Positions 60,474-64,000 of a DNA stretch of 64,000 nt are shown piece after piece; position 1 is the first letter of the stretch, and every line of letters begins with the position of its first letter. The translations under genes were made by a program, and so were the position numbers. A model generated the notes under the pieces. It was not told where the DNA came from. It searched no databases and saw only the letters and a program-made list of their open reading frames with translations. The stretch covers positions 1 through 64,000 of the forward strand of contig NZ_LQWV01000012.1 of the NCBI RefSeq assembly GCF_001553855.1, read 5' to 3'. The DNA comes from Streptococcus gordonii (lineage in GTDB: Bacteria; Bacillota; Bacilli; Lactobacillales; Streptococcaceae).

Positions 60474-61181
60474 ATGGGTCTATTTGATTTTTTTAAGAAG
60501 AAACCTTCTAGTGAAGAAACGCCGATTGAAGATGGAGACAAGACTGTTATTCAATCTGATAATACAGATGATAGCGCTCCAGGATGGGAAGCCATTGATG
60601 CAGAGTTTGACCGTCTCTATCCTGATCAGCCCAATCCCCGGCATTATGGAACACTTATTAAATATATGTTTGGTGGTCCAGATCCTCTTGATGGTATCAG
60701 TGTTTATGATGCGGGAGAATTTTGGCATTTTGTTGGCTATGGCTTGTCAGAATTATATACAAAGGAAAGCTCAGATCCAGAATACAGTGGTTATGGGATT
60801 GAATTGACTTTTAAGTTGAAGAAATCAGATAATGACGAAGAAGAAATCAAAAATGGCTGCGGTTTATTGCAATATGTGGCAAGATATATTTTTAAAACGG
60901 GTAAAGTTGTTTTACCAGAAGAATACATTTATACCAAGCAAACGGTAGGAATTGATGCCCATCAAAAATCAAAGTTGACAGGTTTTCTGACTGCTCGCGA
61001 TAATCTAGCTAAGCCCCTAGATACTCCGCATGGAAAAGTAGAATTTGTAACCCTGATTGGTGCGACAGATGCAGAACTGCGAAGCGTGTATGAAAGTGAA
61101 ACAAGTAAGCTTGAGGTAAGAAGATTATTGCAAGAACTTGGGAATCAGATTACAGACTATGATCGCCAGTCTTTAGTTTAA
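60474..61181 (+). CDS. SUFU (suppressor of fused)-domain protein inserted between purN and purH
   Basis: A 235-residue protein of unknown role. A charged, low-complexity N-terminus ([15 protein letters not shown], about 1-35) precedes a SUFU-like domain: [21 protein letters not shown], then [28 protein letters not shown], as in bacterial SUFU proteins. Many bacterial SUFU proteins are immunity proteins of contact-dependent or polymorphic toxins. No toxin is visible here, so this could be an orphan immunity gene. AAGGAG precedes the ATG. In S. pneumoniae I recall a vanZ-like gene at this position. Confidence 0.75.
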   Translation: MGLFDFFKKKPSSEETPIEDGDKTVIQSDNTDDSAPGWEAIDAEFDRLYPDQPNPRHYGTLIKYMFGGPDPLDGISVYDAGEFWHFVGYGLSELYTKESSDPEYSGYGIELTFKLKKSDNDEEEIKNGCGLLQYVARYIFKTGKVVLPEEYIYTKQTVGIDAHQKSKLTGFLTARDNLAKPLDTPHGKVEFVTLIGATDAELRSVYESETSKLEVRRLLQELGNQITDYDRQSLV

Positions 61182-61213
61182 ATGATGTGAAAGATACAAG
61201 GAAAGGAAAGAAA

Positions 61214-62761
61214 ATGACTAAACGCGCCTTAATCAGCGTCTCAGACAAAGCAGGCATTGTTGAATTTGCCCAAGAACTCCAAAAACTCGGTTGGGAGATC
61301 ATCTCGACAGGTGGGACAAAGGATGCCCTCGATAGTGCTGGGGTAGAGACTATTGCCATCGATGATGTGACTGGTTTCCCAGAAATGATGGATGGTCGTG
61401 TCAAGACCCTGCACCCGAATATCCACGGTGGGCTCCTCGCTCGTCGTGATCTCGATAGCCATTTAGAGGCGGCTAAGGACAACAAGATTGAGCTCATTGA
61501 CCTTGTGGTGGTAAATCTTTACCCATTTAAGGAAACCATTCTTAAGCCAGATGTGACATACGCAGATGCCGTTGAAAACATCGATATCGGTGGGCCATCC
61601 ATGCTTCGTTCAGCAGCTAAAAACCATGCCAGCGTAACAGTTGTGGTGGATCCTACTGACTATGCAGTGGTTTTGGACGAGTTGTCAGCCAATGGTGAAA
61701 CGACTTACGAAACTCGCCAACGCTTGGCGGCTAAGGTTTTCCGTCATACTGCGGCTTATGATGCCTTGATTGCGGAATATTTCACAGCTCAAGTCGGAGA
61801 AAGCAAGCCTGAAAAATTGACCTTGACTTATGACCTCAAGCAAGCTATGCGCTATGGGGAAAATCCTCAGCAGGATGCGGACTTCTACCAAAAAGCCTTG
61901 CCAACTGACTACTCGATTGCATCAGCGAAACAGCTCAATGGTAAGGAATTGTCCTTTAACAATATCCGCGACGCTGATGCGGCCATTCGTATCATTCGTG
62001 ATTTCAAAGACCGTCCAACCGTTGTGGCTTTGAAACATATGAATCCATGTGGAATCGGTCAAGCAGATGACATCGAGACTGCTTGGGACTACGCTTATGA
62101 GTCTGACCCGGTGTCTATCTTTGGTGGAATTGTCGTCCTTAACCGTGAGGTGGATGCTGCGACAGCTGAGAAGATGCACGGTGTTTTCCTTGAAATCATC
62201 ATCGCACCGAGCTATACGGATGAAGCGCTAGCCATTTTGACCAATAAAAAGAAAAACTTGCGCCTTCTTGCCTTGCCATTTGACGCTCAAGAGGCCAGTG
62301 AAGTGGAAGCAGAATACACAGGTGTGGTTGGTGGACTTCTTGTGCAAAACCAAGACGTTGTCAAAGAAAGTCCAGCTGACTGGCAAGTGGTGACTAAACG
62401 CCAGCCAACCGAGACAGAAGCGACAGCTCTTGAGTTTGCTTGGAAGGCTATCAAGTACGTCAAATCAAACGGGATCATAGTAACCAACGACCACATGACA
62501 CTTGGTGTTGGCCCAGGTCAGACTAACCGTGTGGCTTCAGTCCGTATTGCCATTGACCAAGCCAAAGACCGCCTTGACGGTGCTGTACTTGCTTCCGATG
62601 CCTTCTTCCCATTTGCCGATAACGTGGAAGAAATCGCCAAAGCGGGAATTAAGGCTATCATCCAGCCTGGTGGCTCGGTTCGTGACCAAGAGTCTATCGA
62701 AGCTGCTGATAAATATGGCTTGACCATGGTCTTTACTGGAGTGAGACATTTTAGACATTAA
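61214..62761 (+). CDS. purH: Bifunctional AICAR formyltransferase / IMP cyclohydrolase
   Basis: A 515-residue enzyme for the last two steps to IMP. N-terminal cyclohydrolase ([33 protein letters not shown]) and C-terminal transformylase with KHMNPCGIG and [11 protein letters not shown] chose ATG 61214, giving the standard length; the longer in-frame start adds a non-family extension. It looks nearly identical to pneumococcal PurH as I recall it. The downstream genes purD/purE/purK are not found here. Confidence 0.96.
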   Translation: MTKRALISVSDKAGIVEFAQELQKLGWEIISTGGTKDALDSAGVETIAIDDVTGFPEMMDGRVKTLHPNIHGGLLARRDLDSHLEAAKDNKIELIDLVVVNLYPFKETILKPDVTYADAVENIDIGGPSMLRSAAKNHASVTVVVDPTDYAVVLDELSANGETTYETRQRLAAKVFRHTAAYDALIAEYFTAQVGESKPEKLTLTYDLKQAMRYGENPQQDADFYQKALPTDYSIASAKQLNGKELSFNNIRDADAAIRIIRDFKDRPTVVALKHMNPCGIGQADDIETAWDYAYESDPVSIFGGIVVLNREVDAATAEKMHGVFLEIIIAPSYTDEALAILTNKKKNLRLLALPFDAQEASEVEAEYTGVVGGLLVQNQDVVKESPADWQVVTKRQPTETEATALEFAWKAIKYVKSNGIIVTNDHMTLGVGPGQTNRVASVRIAIDQAKDRLDGAVLASDAFFPFADNVEEIAKAGIKAIIQPGGSVRDQESIEAADKYGLTMVFTGVRHFRH

Positions 62762-62894
62762 TGATCGCTCTGTCCAATTTCTTTGAGTTTATCCTTTTAA
62801 AGACTCCGGGTAAAGGAAGAAATGGCTTAGTTGGTCAGAAAATTTGTTTGTTTGACTAAAGTGAGTCAACATACTTTCCATAAAACAAAAACCA

Positions 62895-62930
62895 AAAAAG
62901 CTATCGATTCAGTTAATCGATAGCTTTTTG
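62895..62930 (+). terminator. pur operon terminator
   Basis: Perfect 15-bp stem AAAAAGCTATCGATT / AATCGATAGCTTTTT with a 5-nt loop. It ends transcription from purH and shows the operon really ends here. Confidence 0.88.
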
Positions 62931-63014
62931 TTTAAATAAGTGTTCATATTATATATTTTAGCAAACAAATTAAAGGTATCTAACAAAATAACTTTTCATT
63001 TTAGGTAAAACACG

Positions 63015-63060
63015 ATATAATATAAACATCAATGAAAGCGCTTTTATAAAAGGGTGTAAA
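63015..63060 (+). promoter_or_regulatory. Orphan CcpA-type promoter (TATAAT plus cre) with no gene behind it
   Basis: TATAAT (about 63015-63022 region) is followed by a near-perfect cre ATGAAAGCGCTTTTAT (63032-63047) and by AGGGTG plus an ATG at 63060. The reading frame from that ATG runs only antisense into the 3' end of the GntR gene and looks meaningless. It resembles the regulatory front of a deleted sugar-use gene; in S. pneumoniae I recall strH at this place. Confidence 0.6.
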
Positions 63061-63089
63061 TGCTTGATAAAGTTCGTTTTTTACTACTA

Positions 63090-63806
63090 TTAACGACTTT
63101 TATCAGAGGCGATAAACTTAATCTTATAAAAGTCTCCGCGTTTGTAACTCTCAACATATTCCAGGATTTGTCCAGTACTTTCAAGCTGAGTAGTTTTCAC
63201 TTGATGTACAGAAGGAAATTGAGGATCGATTCCTAGTTTTTCAGCTACATGCTTAGGTGTTGGGAAAACAATTTCGTTGATTTCTTCAAAGGGTTCATCG
63301 TTCATATGAATATGATAATCTGCTTTGAAGCGACCATAAATAGAACTATAGTACTCTAAGTTTGGATAGTTCGCATTTACATATTGTTCTGGGATATAGG
63401 ATTGCTGATAGATATAGGTCACACCATTGGTTTCTCTGACCCGTTCGATCCTATAATAGAATTGGTTGCTCTTTAGACCGAGTTTGTCTAGAATGGCTCC
63501 ATCGTTTCCACGCTCAATGGATAAGACAGTGACATGGTCACTTTGGGATGGAAAAACCTCTACATCAGAAAATTCGACTAGTTTATGCTTACGGGCTCTA
63601 GATACGAAGGTGCCTTTTCCTTGCTGGCGGATAATATATCCATCATTGGCAAGATCGTTTAGTGCTCTGACGACAGTGAGAGAACTAACATCATACATCT
63701 GTATCAATTCAGCCTCAGTGTAAAACTTATCGCCATTTTCGAATTGACCAGAAATGATTTTTTGTTTTAGTTCATCTTTTATGTATTGGTATTTAGGGAT
63801 TGCCAT
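63090..63806 (-). CDS. GntR family transcriptional regulator (HutC/TreR subfamily)
   Basis: A 238-residue repressor: N-terminal winged helix (about 1-75; YQYIKDELKQKIISGQFENGDKF, MYDVSSLTVVRALNDLANDGYIIRQQGKGTFV) and a C-terminal UTRA ligand-binding domain (about 95-230). It is divergent from a BgaC-like beta-galactosidase gene; in S. pneumoniae the same pair stands before a galactose-type PTS, so it probably represses that locus and senses a sugar phosphate. AGGTGA precedes its ATG. Confidence 0.9.
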   Translation of the reverse strand: MAIPKYQYIKDELKQKIISGQFENGDKFYTEAELIQMYDVSSLTVVRALNDLANDGYIIRQQGKGTFVSRARKHKLVEFSDVEVFPSQSDHVTVLSIERGNDGAILDKLGLKSNQFYYRIERVRETNGVTYIYQQSYIPEQYVNANYPNLEYYSSIYGRFKADYHIHMNDEPFEEINEIVFPTPKHVAEKLGIDPQFPSVHQVKTTQLESTGQILEYVESYKRGDFYKIKFIASDKSR

Positions 63807-63878
63807 TGTTATTTCACCTCACTTCTATTCCCTCTTACTAGAATTTTACCATATTTTCTAAAAAATAGTTCAAATCTA

Positions 63879-63907
63879 TTGACTTTTTTTCAAAATATTA
63901 TTATATT
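63879..63907 (+). promoter_or_regulatory. Promoter of the bgaC-like gene
   Basis: TTGACT (63879-63884), 17-bp spacer, TATATT (63902-63907). Transcription would start near 63914, which rules out an ATG at 63913 as start codon and supports the TTG at 63946. The GntR regulator presumably binds nearby; no clear operator is visible. Confidence 0.65.
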
Positions 63908-63945
63908 AATTAATGAAAGAGTTTTCTTTGAAAGAGGGTGGGCGT

Positions 63946-64000
63946 TTGGAAAGATTTGAAGTGTCTGATAATTTTCTACTAGATCAGAAGCCATTTAAGA
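63946..64000 (+). CDS. bgaC: Beta-galactosidase BgaC-like, 5' end only (partial)
   Basis: The window ends 18 codons into a gene reading LERFEVSDNFLLDQKPFK (first residue Met in vivo), matching the start of glycoside hydrolase family 35 beta-galactosidase BgaC of pneumococci as I remember it (RFE-x2-D-x-F-x-LDGK-like). BgaC cleaves terminal beta-1,3-linked galactose. Start codon TTG with GAGGGTGGG upstream. Too short to confirm beyond this. Confidence 0.6.
   Translation, partial: MERFEVSDNFLLDQKPFK

Overview
The window looks like the chromosomal replication-origin region of a mitis-group Streptococcus. The grounds are a dnaA-dnaN pair with DnaA boxes, a comCDE competence locus with a double-glycine CSP precursor, a comX gene beside a strong rRNA-type promoter, the htrA-parB pair, and proteins that read like diverged versions of the S. 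pneumoniae set. It does not look like S. pneumoniae itself: ParB, Mfd and ComX are clearly diverged from the pneumococcal sequences as I remember them, and the gene order differs. I see no insertion sequence, CRISPR array or prophage.

Left arm, 1-12.6 kb, all on the minus strand and so leading strand if replication leaves oriC leftward: rRNA promoter (16S off the edge), comX, tRNA-Asn/Glu, ftsH, hpt, tilS, a class A beta-lactamase-like protein, a 39-aa gene, divIC, rqcP-like S4 gene, mfd, pth, ychF, and a second identical tRNA-Asn/Glu pair. Origin segment, 12.7-21 kb: comE-comD-comC with a ComE direct repeat, tRNA-Arg, rlmH, htrA with a CiaR box, parB, oriC, dnaA, more DnaA boxes, dnaN and a DUF951 gene. 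Compared with the S. pneumoniae layout I remember, this segment is inverted relative to its flanks.

Right arm, 21-51.5 kb, mostly plus strand: YehR-like lipoprotein, YfhO membrane protein, ABC-F protein (these three minus), trpS, guaB, recF and S4 gene (minus), an M16 peptidase-like pair, rodZ, pgsA, the ECF transporter core, two LysM cell-wall proteins flanking the L-serine dehydratase genes, mnmA, mnmG, gdpP, rplI, dnaC, veg, an aminotransferase, recO, plsX and acpP. Two clear parS sites lie in this arm, inside the yfhO and ecfA1 genes.

From 51.6 to 62.8 kb lies a purine operon, purC-purL-purF-purM-purN-purH. It has three oddities: purC has an in-frame TAG at codon 153; an AT-rich PD-(D/E)XK nuclease gene sits between purF and purM and overlaps the purM start; and a SUFU-domain gene sits between purN and purH. 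The window ends with an orphan CcpA-type promoter, a GntR regulator and the first codons of a BgaC-like beta-galactosidase. Comparisons with S. pneumoniae and S. gordonii are from memory; no database was searched.
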